NCBI RefSeq assembly: GCF_015594605.1
Contig: NZ_JADNQT010000005.1
Span: forward strand, 24,320 to 88,319
DNA length: 64,000 nt
Reading direction: 5' to 3'
DNA from: Streptococcus sp. HF-1907
GTDB taxonomy: Bacteria; Bacillota; Bacilli; Lactobacillales; Streptococcaceae
Of the stretch, positions 37,450-48,467 are shown one piece after another; position 1 is the first letter of the stretch; each line of letters starts with the position of its first letter. Both the position numbers and the translations under genes were made by a program. A model generated the notes under the pieces. It saw only the letters and a list, made by a program, of their open reading frames with translations. It was not told the origin of the DNA and ran no database searches.

Positions 37450-40030
37450 ATAACAATTGTTTCAATTCAAAAATAGCGTTCATCGCTTGCATTGGGGTCA
37501 AATTCATCAAATCAATAGCTCGGAGTTTTTCAATAACCGCATCGGAATCTGGAGCTTCCGCAAACAAGGATAGCTGTCCTAGTTCTGGTTCAGAAATGTC
37601 GTGACGACTTGGATTTTCCACCACTGTTGCCTCTTGACTAGCCTCACCATCTACTGACAAATGAGCTGCGCTGGCTTCCAACTGACTCAAAATGATATCA
37701 GCTCGTTCCAGCAAATCTTCTGGTAACCCAGCAATCTTTGCCACATGAATCCCATAGGATTTATCAGCAGGACCGTCTGCAATTTTATGTAGGAAGGTCA
37801 CTTCTCCATTTTTTTCCAAGGTCGCCACGTGAACGTTGACGAGATGTGTCAACTCATTTGACAATGATGTCAATTCATGGTAGTGAGTCGCAAACATCGT
37901 TTTAGCACCAACTTTATCATGAATGTACTCAATAATTGACTGAGCCAAGGCCATACCATCATAAGTCGCTGTCCCACGTCCAAGCTCATCAAAGAGAATC
38001 AAAGAATTCTGACTGGCACGCTTAACCGCCTGGTTAGCTTCCATCATCTCCACCATGAAGGTTGATTGCCCAGAAATCAAATCATCTGCCGCCCCAATAC
38101 GTGTAAAGATAGCATCAAAAATTGGCATGTCAACCTTATCTGCGGCAACAAAAGCTCCCAGCTGAGCCATAATCACTGTCAAGGCTAGTTGACGCATGTA
38201 AGTTGATTTACCACTCATATTTGGTCCAGTAATCAGCTGAATATTGGTCTGGCTGTCAAAATGAATGCTGTTTGGGATGTACTCTTGAACGCCCATCACT
38301 TTTTCAACTGTCGCATGGCGCCCATTTTCAATGGTAATACTATGTGTATCATTGAAATTTGGACGAACGTAATGATAGTTCTCTGCCACCACCGCCAGGC
38401 TCTGCAAAACATCCACCGTAGCAATCGTTTTAGCCAATTTTTGCAGGCGCTGGATATAAGTCTCTACCTGAGCGCGGATACGCATGAAAATATCATACTC
38501 CAGACTTGATGACTGCTCACGCGCTTCCAACATCTCTCCTTCAATTTTGGCCAGCTCAGCTGTCCCAAAACGTTCAGAATTTTTCAAGGTGGCCTTACGG
38601 AAGAAATGGTCAGGAACCAAAGAAAGGTTGGAATTTGTCACATGAAAATAATAGCCATCTTTCCTATTGTAATCAATTTTTAGAGTTGAAATACCACTCG
38701 CTGCGCGCTCCTTAGCTTCGATTTCAGCAATCCAGCCCGTTCCCTCGCGAAGCACTTTACGATAATTATCCAGTCGCTCATCAAAACCTGTACGGATAAT
38801 ATTCCCTTCGGTAATAGTTGCTTGAGCCTCTGGGTCAATAGCAGAGCGAATCAAGTTTTCTAGTTCTGGCATGATGTCAAGATCGTCGACAAGACTGTCA
38901 AGTTCACTGCGCTCAAAAGATTCTAGAATAGCTTTAATCAGCGGAACCTGGGTCAATGTATTGCCCAACTGAAGCAAGTCCTTAGGATTAGCCTTACCAA
39001 ACGAGACACGACTGGCTAACCGTTCAATATCATAAACACCCTTAAGACTCTCCGTCAAATCGCTACGTTCAAAGAAATGATCAAGAAATACCTGGATGAC
39101 ATCCTGACGAGCCTTAATACGGCCCTGATCCACCAAAGGACGATCAATCCATGTGCGTAACAAACGCATTCCCATCGCTGTTTTGGTTTCATCCAATAAC
39201 CAGTAGAGACTGCCATGCTTCTTACTGGTGCGCGCATTTTCTAACAAGTCCAGACTGCTTTTTGTCGCATAAGACATTTGAAGGTAGTCTTTAATTTCGT
39301 AATGGACAACCTTCTGTAAATGACTGAGTTCACGTTTTTGAGTACGATGAACATACTGCAAAAGTTTTTCAGCGGTAGCAATTTCAAGAGCTGTCAAGCT
39401 CTTGTCAATCAAATGAACATCCTCAAAACGCTCTCTTTCCTGAGATAAGAGAAGATTCATCTGCTTAGTTAGGATATGCTCATCAGCCTCTGTCAAGTCA
39501 AATCCAAGGACAACCTCACGAGCTTTGAGGTTCATAATTTCACTACGAACAGCAGCGAAGTCGGTCAGCTCTGTCGCAAAGAACTCACCTGTTGACACAT
39601 CCATATAGGATAGCCCGAATTTGTCCCCTTCAGCATCTAGGGCCACTAAGAAATTGTTAGCATTATCTGGCTTGGTACTGTCAACCATTGTCCCTGGGGT
39701 GATGACTTGAACAACTTCACGTTTGACAACCCCCACTGCTTGCTTTGGGTCTTCCATCTGCTCTGCAATAGCTACCTTATAGCCCATTTCAACCAGAACA
39801 TCAATGTACTGTTGGGCAGAATGATAAGGCACGCCCGCCATCGGAATAGGGTTCTCCGCATTTTTATTTCGGCTAGTTAAGCTGATTTCTAAAATCTGCG
39901 CCGCCTTGACCGCATCCTCATAAAATAATTCATAAAAATCGCCCATGCGGAACATCAAAAAAGCATCTGGATAGTTTTTTTTGATGTCCAGATACTGCTG
40001 CATTCCTGGCGAAATCTTCTCTTTAGCCAT
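37448..40030 (-). CDS. mutS: DNA mismatch repair protein MutS
   Basis: 860 residues. The N-terminal mismatch-reading domain has the Phe-x-Glu motif in [12 protein letters not shown]. The central clamp is followed by the ATPase with Walker [10 protein letters not shown] near residue 605 and Walker [12 protein letters not shown]. It recognises mismatches and recruits MutL. Its start overlaps the preceding YlbF/YmcA-type gene by 8 nt, so mutS is the third gene of argR - ylbF-like - mutS. Confidence 0.98.
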   Translation of the reverse strand: MAKEKISPGMQQYLDIKKNYPDAFLMFRMGDFYELFYEDAVKAAQILEISLTSRNKNAENPIPMAGVPYHSAQQYIDVLVEMGYKVAIAEQMEDPKQAVGVVKREVVQVITPGTMVDSTKPDNANNFLVALDAEGDKFGLSYMDVSTGEFFATELTDFAAVRSEIMNLKAREVVLGFDLTEADEHILTKQMNLLLSQERERFEDVHLIDKSLTALEIATAEKLLQYVHRTQKRELSHLQKVVHYEIKDYLQMSYATKSSLDLLENARTSKKHGSLYWLLDETKTAMGMRLLRTWIDRPLVDQGRIKARQDVIQVFLDHFFERSDLTESLKGVYDIERLASRVSFGKANPKDLLQLGNTLTQVPLIKAILESFERSELDSLVDDLDIMPELENLIRSAIDPEAQATITEGNIIRTGFDERLDNYRKVLREGTGWIAEIEAKERAASGISTLKIDYNRKDGYYFHVTNSNLSLVPDHFFRKATLKNSERFGTAELAKIEGEMLEAREQSSSLEYDIFMRIRAQVETYIQRLQKLAKTIATVDVLQSLAVVAENYHYVRPNFNDTHSITIENGRHATVEKVMGVQEYIPNSIHFDSQTNIQLITGPNMSGKSTYMRQLALTVIMAQLGAFVAADKVDMPIFDAIFTRIGAADDLISGQSTFMVEMMEANQAVKRASQNSLILFDELGRGTATYDGMALAQSIIEYIHDKVGAKTMFATHYHELTSLSNELTHLVNVHVATLEKNGEVTFLHKIADGPADKSYGIHVAKIAGLPEDLLERADIILSQLEASAAHLSVDGEASQEATVVENPSRHDISEPELGQLSLFAEAPDSDAVIEKLRAIDLMNLTPMQAMNAIFELKQLL

Positions 40031-40370
40031 TTCCTAGCTCCTTGTTGATTTTTTCTTCCAGTGTCTTCGTTACGTATTGTAAAAGGTCGCTCGCATCCTG
40101 CATCTTGTCTCGATAATCTTGGACAAAAGGGCTCTCAGCCAGTCGCTCCTTAATTTTGTCCGCTTGCTCACCAGCTTGGTGGGCAGCTTCTTTTTTGTCG
40201 ATTTTGTTAAATAGCACAGCGTCTTGTTGATAAGCCTTCATCTCATGAACCAGGTGCTCATACTCAGGAAGTTCCCTTAACCTCTTCTCCACCTGTTGGT
40301 AGGCTTGAACACTGTCATGTTGGCGTAACTTATCTCCCAATTTCTGGAGAGATTCTTCAAATGTACTCAT
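40023..40370 (-). CDS. YlbF/YmcA family protein
   Basis: 115 residues, all helical, with the family patch [22 protein letters not shown]. In Bacillus, YlbF/YmcA form the Y-complex that affects RNase Y and competence or biofilm signalling; streptococcal relatives are less studied. Overlaps argR upstream (ATGA) and mutS downstream, indicating coupled translation. Confidence 0.82.
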   Translation of the reverse strand: MSTFEESLQKLGDKLRQHDSVQAYQQVEKRLRELPEYEHLVHEMKAYQQDAVLFNKIDKKEAAHQAGEQADKIKERLAESPFVQDYRDKMQDASDLLQYVTKTLEEKINKELGNG

Positions 40371-40804
40371 AAGCTATCTGACAATTCACGCTCCAAACTC
40401 TCAGCTGTCGAAGCATCTTTACAAACTACCAGCAAGGTATCAGCGCCAGCTATTGTCCCCAAAACCTCTGACATCCCAGCGTCATCAATCAAATTGGCTA
40501 AAACATCAGCTTCACCCAACTGAGTGTGCAAAATGAGCATAAACTCCGCCCGTGACACCGTCAGAATGTAGGAGCGTATCGCTGGATTGAACTGGCTTGT
40601 AACAGGAGCCGCCAGGCTATAATAGAGCTTACCATCTGCATTGCGGAGCTTCAATAAGCCAATTTCACGAAGGTCGCGAGACAAGGTTGCCTGTGTCACT
40701 GTAATCCCCTCACTTTGCAGTTGCTCCTTAATCTCTTCTTGAGTACTAATGTGCCCAGTCTGAATCAATTCCTTAATTCGAGACTGTCTTTCCTTTTTAT
40801 TCAT
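40367..40804 (-). CDS. argR: Arginine repressor ArgR
   Basis: 145 residues. The N-terminal winged helix is [15 protein letters not shown]...[17 protein letters not shown]. The C-terminal arginine-binding oligomerisation domain has the [13 protein letters not shown] motif. It is divergent from argS. This gene pair is typical of streptococci, although genomes carry several argR paralogues. Confidence 0.93.
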   Translation of the reverse strand: MNKKERQSRIKELIQTGHISTQEEIKEQLQSEGITVTQATLSRDLREIGLLKLRNADGKLYYSLAAPVTSQFNPAIRSYILTVSRAEFMLILHTQLGEADVLANLIDDAGMSEVLGTIAGADTLLVVCKDASTAESLERELSDSL

Positions 40805-40851
40805 AATCTATCAGTTCCTTTTTCTCTAATAATACCCGATAATTATACCAA

Positions 40852-40911
40852 AATTCCCGCATTTTTTCACTCTTCTTCCTGTTAAATTGAATAAAGTGAT
40901 AAAAATATTCA
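40852..40911. promoter_or_regulatory. argR promoter and ARG-box-like inverted repeat
   Basis: Minus-strand TGGTATAAT (hexamer 40852-40857) lies upstream of argR. TGAATA (40888-40893) and TATTCA (40906-40911) form an inverted pair 12 nt apart. The half-sites match ARG-box halves, but the spacing is longer than the classic 18-bp box. Confidence 0.5.
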
Positions 40912-41002
40912 TTTTTTGACAGGCTTATCACATCCAACTCGTTTATTTTCTTGAAATATGGTAGAATAAAATGACTAATTATCTTATTTTACAGGAGACA
41001 TC

Positions 41003-42694
41003 ATGGATACAAAACAACTAATTGCTTCAGAGATTGCAAAAGTCGTTCCTAATTTGGAACAGCACACTGTGCTATCTCTCCTTGAAACACCCAAAAATTC
41101 CGACATGGGGGATTTGGCTTTCCCAGCTTTCTCTCTCGCTAAAATCATGCGTAAGGCCCCTCAAATAATTGCTAGTGACATTGCTGAGCAAATTGATGCT
41201 AGTTTCTTTGAAAAAGTAGTTGCTGTGGGACCATACATCAACTTCTTCCTTGATAAGTCTAGCATCTCTGCTGACATTCTTGGTCAGGTGGTCGCACAAG
41301 GTTCTAACTATGCCAACCAAGAAATCGGTGGCGGGCGCAACGTTGCCATTGACATGTCTAGCCCAAATATCGCTAAACCTTTCTCAATCGGTCACTTACG
41401 CTCTACCGTTATCGGTGATAGTCTGGCAAACCTGTTTGAGAAAATCGGCTACAAAGCTGTTAAAATCAATCACCTCGGTGACTGGGGTAAACAATTTGGG
41501 ATGCTTATTGTTGCCTATAAAAAATGGGGAGACGAAGAAGCTGTTAAAGCCCATCCTATCAATGAGCTTTTGAAACTCTACATCCGTATCAATGCGGAAG
41601 CTGAAGAACATCCTGAACTTGATGAGGAAGCTCGCGACTGGTTCCGTAAATTGGAAGCGGGAGACGAAGAAGCTATAGCACTTTGGCAATGGTTCCGCGA
41701 CGAAAGTCTTGTAGAATTCAATCGTCTTTACGACGAACTTGGTGTTACGTTTGATAGTTTTAATGGCGAAGCTTTCTACAATGACAAAATGGATGAAGTC
41801 GTTGATATCCTAACAGAAAAAGGACTTCTAGAAGAATCTCAAGGTGCCCAGGTTGTTAATTTGGAAAAATATGACATCGAACATCCTGCCCTTATCAAAA
41901 AATCAGATGGAGCTACGCTCTACATCACTCGTGACTTGGCCGCTGCTCTTTACCGCAAACGACAATATGATTTTGCTAAATCAGTCTACGTTGTTGGTAA
42001 TGAACAATCAGCTCACTTTAAACAATTGAAAGCCGTTCTCAAAGAAATGGGCTACGCTTGGTCAGATGATATTACTCACGTCCCATTTGGTTTGGTAACT
42101 AAAGAAGGTAAAAAACTTTCTACGCGTAAAGGTAATGTCATCCTCCTTGAACCAACCGTTGCTGAGGCTATCAGCCGTGCAGCAGCTCAAATCGAAGGTA
42201 AAAATCCAAACCTCGCTAACAAAGAGGAAGTTGCTCATGCTGTTGGTGTGGGAGCCATCAAATTCTACGACCTTAAAACTGACCGCCTAAATGGCTACGA
42301 CTTCGACCTTGAAGCTATGGTGTCATTTGAAGGGGAAACCGGACCTTATGTTCAATATGCCCACGCTCGTATCCAATCAATCTTGCGTAAAGCTGATTTC
42401 ACTCCAAGTACTGATGCCACTTATAGTTTGAACGATGCTGAAAGCTGGGAAATTATTAAACTCATTCAAGACTTCCCACGCATTATTGTTCGTGCAGCTA
42501 ACAATTTTGAGCCTTCTATCATTGCTAAATTTGCTATTAGCCTTGCTCAAAGCTTCAACAAATACTATGCACACACTCGTATTCTAGATGAAAATCCAGA
42601 ACGTGATAGCCGCCTAGCCCTCTGCTATGCAACAGCAACTGTCCTTAAAGAAGCACTTCGCCTACTCGGTGTGGAAGCTCCAAACGAAATGTAA
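41003..42694 (+). CDS. argS: Arginyl-tRNA synthetase
   Basis: 563 residues, class I synthetase. The HIGH-type motif reads [12 protein letters not shown] near residue 130 and the KMSKS-type motif [13 protein letters not shown]. The anticodon-binding domain ends [10 protein letters not shown]. It charges tRNA-Arg. ACAGGAGAC ribosome site. It is divergent from argR. Confidence 0.97.
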   Translation: MDTKQLIASEIAKVVPNLEQHTVLSLLETPKNSDMGDLAFPAFSLAKIMRKAPQIIASDIAEQIDASFFEKVVAVGPYINFFLDKSSISADILGQVVAQGSNYANQEIGGGRNVAIDMSSPNIAKPFSIGHLRSTVIGDSLANLFEKIGYKAVKINHLGDWGKQFGMLIVAYKKWGDEEAVKAHPINELLKLYIRINAEAEEHPELDEEARDWFRKLEAGDEEAIALWQWFRDESLVEFNRLYDELGVTFDSFNGEAFYNDKMDEVVDILTEKGLLEESQGAQVVNLEKYDIEHPALIKKSDGATLYITRDLAAALYRKRQYDFAKSVYVVGNEQSAHFKQLKAVLKEMGYAWSDDITHVPFGLVTKEGKKLSTRKGNVILLEPTVAEAISRAAAQIEGKNPNLANKEEVAHAVGVGAIKFYDLKTDRLNGYDFDLEAMVSFEGETGPYVQYAHARIQSILRKADFTPSTDATYSLNDAESWEIIKLIQDFPRIIVRAANNFEPSIIAKFAISLAQSFNKYYAHTRILDENPERDSRLALCYATATVLKEALRLLGVEAPNEM

Positions 42695-42699
42695 ATATA

Positions 42700-42732
42700 A
42701 AAGGCTGGAAATTAAATTTTCCAGTCTTTTTT
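42700..42732 (+). terminator. argS terminator
   Basis: GGCTGGAAA - loop - TTTCCAGTC followed by six T. Confidence 0.85.
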
Positions 42733-42800
42733 GCTATCTTTATTTCATGTGGATAAATCTAAAAAGTGAATTCTACTCATCCACAATATTTATGCTCTAG

Positions 42801-42851
42801 AAAAAGCCCGCTAGCTGTTAAAGCTAAACTCAAACAACCAGTGGGCTTTTT
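42801..42851. terminator. Bidirectional terminator between argS and yitT genes
   Basis: AAAAAGCCC (42801-42809) pairs with GGGCTTTTT (42843-42851) around a long loop with further partial pairing. Confidence 0.7.
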
Positions 42852-42870
42852 ACATTCTTACATGGCTAAA

Positions 42871-43743
42871 TCATTTATCATAATTTTTTCGACGGATTTT
42901 GAAGTCCGAACTGACAACTTCATCAACGTCAATAATGGAGATAAAAGCATCTGGGTCAATTTGAACCATAATTTCTTTGACATCTCTGACTTCGCTCGGA
43001 TTAAGTGCCACGTACAAAACTTTTTGTTGACGCCCTGAGTAAGCCCCCTCCCCGTGAAGATAGGTAACCCCTCGATTGATTTCTTGAAGAATGGCTGTCG
43101 CTGCTTCTTCAGATTTGGACGTTACAATCAGCATACCGCGGACAGTGTATCCACCATTTTGAACCACAGCCAAGACCTGACTAAAAACAAAACTTGCAAC
43201 CAGAGTATAGAGCATATGACGAAGGTCAATATAAGTCAAGGAAGCTATCAGAACCAAAGCATCAATAGCCAACAAGGTTTGACCTAGCTTAAACCCAAAC
43301 TTCTTTTCCACAATGCGACCGATAATATCTGTTCCCCCAGTTGTGGCACCATAACGAAAAACAAGACCACTGCCAACACCCGAAAAGAGCCCAGCCACCC
43401 CGGCTACCAAAATCATGTCATTTTCAAGAGATAGAGTGACGGGAAATTGTTGCCAAATCCAAATGAAGACCGACATCAGTACCGTTCCATATATGGTCAG
43501 CGCCAGCGATTTTTTCCCAAAAATTTTCGCACCTAAAATGAATAAAGGGAAATTCAAAATTAGAGATGACAGCGCTGGGTCAATGCCGTAAAGGGAATGG
43601 AGAATGAGGGTAATCCCTGCAATACCGCCTTCTGCCAGATGATTAGCCATGTTAAAATTGACAAAACCAAAGGTGTAGGTAGCAACACCGACTGCAATCA
43701 GCACTAAATCTTTTACTTGAAGATGACGATCATTGTGCTTCAT
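42871..43743 (-). CDS. YitT family membrane protein
   Basis: 290 residues. Five membrane segments with GLVFRYGATTGGTDIIGRIVEKK in the middle, then a soluble C-terminal DUF2179 domain (TYLHGEGAYSGRQQKVLYVAL). Function unknown for the family. A paralogue of the same plan lies immediately upstream. Confidence 0.88.
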   Translation of the reverse strand: MKHNDRHLQVKDLVLIAVGVATYTFGFVNFNMANHLAEGGIAGITLILHSLYGIDPALSSLILNFPLFILGAKIFGKKSLALTIYGTVLMSVFIWIWQQFPVTLSLENDMILVAGVAGLFSGVGSGLVFRYGATTGGTDIIGRIVEKKFGFKLGQTLLAIDALVLIASLTYIDLRHMLYTLVASFVFSQVLAVVQNGGYTVRGMLIVTSKSEEAATAILQEINRGVTYLHGEGAYSGRQQKVLYVALNPSEVRDVKEIMVQIDPDAFISIIDVDEVVSSDFKIRRKNYDK

Positions 43744-43773
43744 GATTTTCCTCCTTCACTTGAAAAACGGTAT

Positions 43774-44721
43774 CTATTCATCCTCCTCAACAAATCGTCC
43801 CAAAGTATGGACATTTTCTGCGATGGATACAAAAGCTGTTGGATCTGATTGTTTCATGATTTGTTTAAAATCACTGTACTCTTCACGTGTGATGGTTGTA
43901 ATTAGCACAGCTTTTTTCTCATGATTATAAGTACCCTCAGCATCATTGATACGGGTAACACCTCGATGAAGCTGTTTGTGAATCTTTTTAACGACACGGT
44001 CTGGGTAACTGGTTACAATCATGGCCTGCATTTTCTTTTGTTTGGTATAAATAGCATTGGTCACGCGGCCAGAGACAAAAATCGTCACCATAGAATACAG
44101 GGCATATTTCCAACCAAATAGGATACCGGCAAAAATCATGATAATTCCATTGACCATCATGGAAATATTGCCGACATCACGACCAGTCTTCTTACGAATC
44201 GTCAAACTGACAATGTCTGTTCCACCACTTGAAATGCGTGATTTCAAACCAAATCCAACCCCAGTCCCCATTACCAATCCACCAAAAATCGCATTGATTA
44301 GGGGGTCAGTAGTGAGTGTAATCTGAGGAATAATCTGGATAAAAAGGGAGCTAACCGTAACCGTAATAAAAGTAAAAATGGTAAATTTATGTCCAATTTT
44401 GTACCAAGCTAAGATTAGGAGCGGAATGTTAACCGCATAAAATACCAAGGCGATGGGAATCTCGTAGCCAATCAAGCGATGACTAACTGCTGAAATAACC
44501 TGCGCTAGACCTGTCGCTCCACTAGAATAAACATGTCCAGGTTGAAAGAAAAAATTGACTGCAATACTGGACAGCAAACCATAGAGAAGAGAAGCTGAGA
44601 TCTTCTCAGCATACTTTTCCCTAGAAATGCTCTGCAATGTTTCAAACAGACCAAACTTCTTAGCCGCTCGGCTAATGACAAATTTTGCCTTCTTATCAAT
44701 AGGTGCTTTTTTAGTCTTCAT
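43774..44721 (-). CDS. YitT family membrane protein (second copy)
   Basis: 315 residues. It has a basic cytoplasmic extension of about 35 residues, membrane segments with [20 protein letters not shown], and a C-terminal DUF2179 domain. It starts inside the last codons of aspS (11-nt overlap), so it is probably translated in coupling with the synthetase. The two yitT copies are 30 nt apart. Confidence 0.88.
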   Translation of the reverse strand: MKTKKAPIDKKAKFVISRAAKKFGLFETLQSISREKYAEKISASLLYGLLSSIAVNFFFQPGHVYSSGATGLAQVISAVSHRLIGYEIPIALVFYAVNIPLLILAWYKIGHKFTIFTFITVTVSSLFIQIIPQITLTTDPLINAIFGGLVMGTGVGFGLKSRISSGGTDIVSLTIRKKTGRDVGNISMMVNGIIMIFAGILFGWKYALYSMVTIFVSGRVTNAIYTKQKKMQAMIVTSYPDRVVKKIHKQLHRGVTRINDAEGTYNHEKKAVLITTITREEYSDFKQIMKQSDPTAFVSIAENVHTLGRFVEEDE

Positions 44722-46462
44722 TGCTTTCGACGTTTAATGCTAATTCTTCCAATTGTTGAGCAGATACAAGACTTGGTGCTTGTGTCATTGGGTCGCTTGC
44801 TTTATTGTTTTTAGGGAAAGCAATCACTTCGCGGATGTTGTCTTTTCCAGCCAAAAGCATGACGAAACGGTCAAGACCGATTGCAAGACCTCCGTGTGGT
44901 GGGAAACCGTAGTCCATAGCTTCAAGTAAGAAACCAAATTGGTCATTTGCTGATTCTTCTGTGAAACCAAGTGCTTTAAACATACGTTCTTGCAAGTCTT
45001 TGTGGTTGATACGGAGACTACCACCACCGAGCTCGTAACCATTTAAAACAATGTCATAAGCAACGGCACGAACTTTAGAAAGGTCACCTTCAAGCTCATG
45101 AGCTGATTCTTCTGTTGGCAAGGTGAATGGGTGGTGAGCTGACATATAGCGACCTTCTTCTTCAGACCACTCAAACATTGGCCAATCAATCACCCAAAGG
45201 AAGTTGAATTGAGACTCATCAATCATGCCAAGTTCTTTAGCAATACGTGTACGAAGGGCACCTAGAGTGTTATTAGCAACTTCCAATGTATCCGCTACAA
45301 ACAAGACCAAATCGTTATTTTCAAGATGTAAACTTTCTGTCAAGTTACTTTCCACACTTGTCAAGAACTTAGCAACTGGCCCTGAAATAGCATCATCAAC
45401 ATATTTAATCCAAGCAAGACCTTTAGCTCCGAATTGTTTAGCCACTTCTGTTAATTTATCAATGTCTTTGCGTGAATATTTGTCGGCATTATTTTTAACG
45501 ACAATAGCTTTAACAACTGGTGCTTGAGAGAAGACTTTGAAGTCAACATCTTTGACAACTTCTGTCAAGTCTTGTAAAAGCATGTCAAAACGTGTATCAG
45601 GTTTATCTGAGCCGTAGTTGTTCATGGCATCATCGTAAGTCATACGTGGGAATGGAAGAATGACATCGATACCCTTCGTTTCTTTCATAACACGCGCAAT
45701 CATACCTTCAGTGATATCTTGGATATCTTGGTCAGTAAGGAATGATGTTTCCAAGTCAACCTGTGTAAACTCAGGTTGACGGTCACCACGGAGGTCTTCA
45801 TCACGGAAACATTTAACGATTTGATAGTAACGGTCAAAACCAGCATTCATTAACAATTGTTTTGTGATTTGTGGGCTTTGTGGGAGGGCATAAAAATGAC
45901 CTTGACTAACACGACTTGGAACCAAGTAGTCACGTGCACCTTCTGGTGTTGATTTCGTCAACATCGGTGTTTCAACGTCAATAAACTCAAACTCGTCAAG
46001 ATAGTTACGGATTGAGTGAGTGACTTTAGCACGTAATTTGAAGTTTTCAAGCATCTCTGGACGACGAAGGTCAAGGTAGCGGTAACGCATACGAGTATCG
46101 TCATTTGCTTCAATACCATCTTTGATTTCAAACGGTGTTGTTTTTGCAGTGTTTAAAACAGTAAGTGCTTCGACTTTCATTTCTACTGCACCAGTCGGGA
46201 GGTTATCATTGGCTTGTTCACGCGCAGCAACCGTACCAGTCACTTCAATAACATATTCGCTACGAAGGCTTTCAGCTGTTGCCATCACATCACTAGAGAC
46301 CACTTCAGGATTGATGACCAATTGCATAATCCCTTCACGGTCACGAAGGTCAATAAAAATAAGCCCACCAAGGTCACGACGACGGCTAACCCAACCTTTC
46401 AAAGTAATCTGACTGCCAATGTGTTCGCTACGAACACGCCCTGCATACATAGAACGTTCCAT
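44711..46462 (-). CDS. aspS: Aspartyl-tRNA synthetase
   Basis: 583 residues, class II. The N-terminal OB anticodon-binding domain is followed by the catalytic domain with motif 2 [16 protein letters not shown], a GAD insertion, and motif 3 [15 protein letters not shown]. The insertion makes it the bacterial type. First gene of aspS - yitT - yitT. Confidence 0.97.
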   Translation of the reverse strand: MERSMYAGRVRSEHIGSQITLKGWVSRRRDLGGLIFIDLRDREGIMQLVINPEVVSSDVMATAESLRSEYVIEVTGTVAAREQANDNLPTGAVEMKVEALTVLNTAKTTPFEIKDGIEANDDTRMRYRYLDLRRPEMLENFKLRAKVTHSIRNYLDEFEFIDVETPMLTKSTPEGARDYLVPSRVSQGHFYALPQSPQITKQLLMNAGFDRYYQIVKCFRDEDLRGDRQPEFTQVDLETSFLTDQDIQDITEGMIARVMKETKGIDVILPFPRMTYDDAMNNYGSDKPDTRFDMLLQDLTEVVKDVDFKVFSQAPVVKAIVVKNNADKYSRKDIDKLTEVAKQFGAKGLAWIKYVDDAISGPVAKFLTSVESNLTESLHLENNDLVLFVADTLEVANNTLGALRTRIAKELGMIDESQFNFLWVIDWPMFEWSEEEGRYMSAHHPFTLPTEESAHELEGDLSKVRAVAYDIVLNGYELGGGSLRINHKDLQERMFKALGFTEESANDQFGFLLEAMDYGFPPHGGLAIGLDRFVMLLAGKDNIREVIAFPKNNKASDPMTQAPSLVSAQQLEELALNVESNED

Positions 46463-46684
46463 TTTATTATCTCCATTTTATTAAAAATTTCATTCCCACC
46501 TATTATATCAAAAAGCACTACAAAACCCCACCTTTTGTGAGGAAGTTTTTAGCTTTCCTGGTCAATTGCTAGCGCCTAGCTAGATGACAAAGAATTTTGA
46601 CAGAAAAAATGAACTTTGTCCACTGCATTTGATAGACAAGCTCAACGATTTCTAATAAACTTTAAGTAGAAAAGAGGAAGAACC

Positions 46685-47104
46685 ATGACTGATATTAGAA
46701 AGGTTGGGCAAGTGCTGAAAACTGCCCGCAAGCAACACCAGATGACGCAAGAGCAGGTTGCCGACCTCATTCAAGTGTCCAGGCAGACCATTTCCAACTG
46801 GGAAAATGATAAATCTTATCCAGATATTGTCAGCCTCATAAAGCTGAGCGATCTTTATCAGATTAGTCTGGACCAGCTTGTTAAAGGAGACCAAAAGATG
46901 GTAGAACACCTCATCAAAAGTACCGACGCTGTCACTAGCAATCGTAAACTCATTCTTGCTGCCAGTCTTAATCTGGTTCTGCTACTTATTTTTATTCTAG
47001 CCAGTCAATACATCAGTGCTAATACCTATCTCGTCTTTGCTTGTGCCCTTCTTGGGCTGGCAAGTTGTGTTTTTCTATTTTTCCAAATCATCAATCGTAT
47101 TTAA
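46685..47104 (+). CDS. XRE regulator with C-terminal membrane segments
   Basis: 139 residues. Helix-turn-helix MTQEQVADLIQVSRQTISNWENDKSYPDIVSL, then two hydrophobic segments (about 90-108 and 115-136). Same design as 34426-34884. GAGGAAG ribosome site. It is followed 12 nt later by a small membrane protein that is likely its partner. Confidence 0.83.
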   Translation: MTDIRKVGQVLKTARKQHQMTQEQVADLIQVSRQTISNWENDKSYPDIVSLIKLSDLYQISLDQLVKGDQKMVEHLIKSTDAVTSNRKLILAASLNLVLLLIFILASQYISANTYLVFACALLGLASCVFLFFQIINRI

Positions 47105-47116
47105 GGAGGGTTTGTC

Positions 47117-47437
47117 ATGCTTCTCTACATTCTTTTAACAATTGGCATCATTTGCTTCGCGAGTTTTTACATGGCCTATCAGATTTTTCAAATTGTTCTG
47201 ATTGACGCTCAAGCCCGTGGAATAGAACGCCCGCGTTTCTGGGCTTGGCTTGCTGCTGGTGGGCAACATGCTGAAGGTATTTTACTCTATCTATTCAAGC
47301 GTAAGAATTACCTCCCCAAACAACTTGCTCCTGATCAGCAAGAAAAAATCAATCTCGCAAAGCAAAATGCCAAGGTTAGTATCTTGTTTATGGTCTTAGC
47401 TGTTGTCATTTTCCTTATCACTATTTTATGGACCTAA
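47117..47437 (+). CDS. Small membrane protein paired with the XRE regulator
   Basis: 106 residues. Membrane segments at about 1-20 and 85-104, with a basic central part (FKRKNYLPKQLAPDQQEK). AAGGAGGG lies upstream. The family is not recognised. The pairing with a membrane-linked XRE protein suggests a two-gene regulatory unit. Confidence 0.72.
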   Translation: MLLYILLTIGIICFASFYMAYQIFQIVLIDAQARGIERPRFWAWLAAGGQHAEGILLYLFKRKNYLPKQLAPDQQEKINLAKQNAKVSILFMVLAVVIFLITILWT

Positions 47438-47475
47438 AAATTCCCCAGAGAAGCATTTTCTTTGGGGAATTTTCT
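47437..47475. terminator. Bidirectional terminator
   Basis: AAATTCCCCA pairs with TGGGGAATTT, with A- and T-runs outside, between convergent genes. Confidence 0.8.
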
Positions 47476-47907
47476 TTAGATAATGTTTTTAAGAGTTTTT
47501 TTCATTTTCTGTAAACTAATCCCAAAAATGATAGCATATATCACTGCAAAGATAAGGCTAAAGAATAAGATATTAGCTAGATTAAGCGGAAACCAGCCTG
47601 CTAAAATGCCTAAGGGTAGCAGACCTAAAAACATCAAAATAAAATGCGTCGCAGTCATCCGTAAGAGGCTCCAGTCTTGCTGAAAAAACCAGTCTCCAAC
47701 TTGGAACAAGACTCCAATCAGTCCCCAAAGCAAAATACACACTGCCATCGTTCCCACTCCTGTCAAGTGTTGGGCATACCAGATTCCCATGGTTGAATAT
47801 GGGTTGACAGGGCTGTAAACATCCGTAAACAAACTGCTAATAGCTACTGAAATCAGTAAGCCAATAGTCACTCCGCGCAACGCAGCATTTATTAATTTTG
47901 ACATCAT
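47476..47907 (-). CDS. DUF3021 membrane protein
   Basis: 143 residues with four membrane segments. It is the usual partner of a LytTR-type regulator, encoded just upstream with 1 nt between. In related pairs the membrane protein inhibits the DNA-binding protein; that is expected but not shown here. Confidence 0.82.
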   Translation of the reverse strand: MMSKLINAALRGVTIGLLISVAISSLFTDVYSPVNPYSTMGIWYAQHLTGVGTMAVCILLWGLIGVLFQVGDWFFQQDWSLLRMTATHFILMFLGLLPLGILAGWFPLNLANILFFSLIFAVIYAIIFGISLQKMKKTLKNII

Positions 47908-47908
47908 G

Positions 47909-48337
47909 CTATAACCTCTCTTTCAAAATAGCAACATAACGGCGAGATGAATAGGCCACGGTATCCTCGTGTAATTTCAATTCTACCAAGCCTGTTCGGG
48001 TCACTCGCACATTTTTCACATAAGTACGATTGATAATCTCTGATTGTGAAATTTTGATGAAATCTTCTCCCAGTAAGGGCTCGACTTCTTTTAAAGAAGA
48101 CGACCGCTCAAAGTTTCCTCCAATAGTTTCTACCTCTAGCTTGCGCCCATAGCGATAGATTCTAATGATGGCATTCTGTTGCAAGCGATAGGTTTCCCCA
48201 TTCTTTTTAGCCTGCAAGAATGTCGGCTCAAACAAGCTTTTGATTTGCCCTTCTAACTGAATAATAGCCTCATCTCGGTTATCTGTATAAATGACAATCT
48301 CTTCTCTATGATTATCCAATTCCGTTCTGACTTTCAT
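47909..48337 (-). CDS. LytTR-family DNA-binding regulator
   Basis: 142 residues. The C-terminal two thirds form a LytTR domain (IIRIYRYGRKLEVETIGGNFERSSSL...FIKISQSEIINRTYV), without a receiver domain. It belongs to LytTR regulatory systems (regulator plus membrane inhibitor) of streptococci, some of which affect competence. Targets unknown. Confidence 0.85.
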   Translation of the reverse strand: MKVRTELDNHREEIVIYTDNRDEAIIQLEGQIKSLFEPTFLQAKKNGETYRLQQNAIIRIYRYGRKLEVETIGGNFERSSSLKEVEPLLGEDFIKISQSEIINRTYVKNVRVTRTGLVELKLHEDTVAYSSRRYVAILKERL

Positions 48338-48429
48338 TCTCCCGCCTCCTTACAGATTTATTAAACCACATCCCCTCACACAAGCATAGCGATTTTGTCT
48401 ATTCGGTCATTTTTGTGGTCTAAGTGGTC

Positions 48430-48460
48430 AAAAAAAACAGCTTTCCACAAAGGAAAGCTG
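48430..48460 (-). terminator. hisS terminator
   Basis: CAGCTTTCC (48438-48446) and GGAAAGCTG (48452-48460) with eight T following on the minus strand. Confidence 0.88.
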
Positions 48461-48467
48461 CTTCAAA

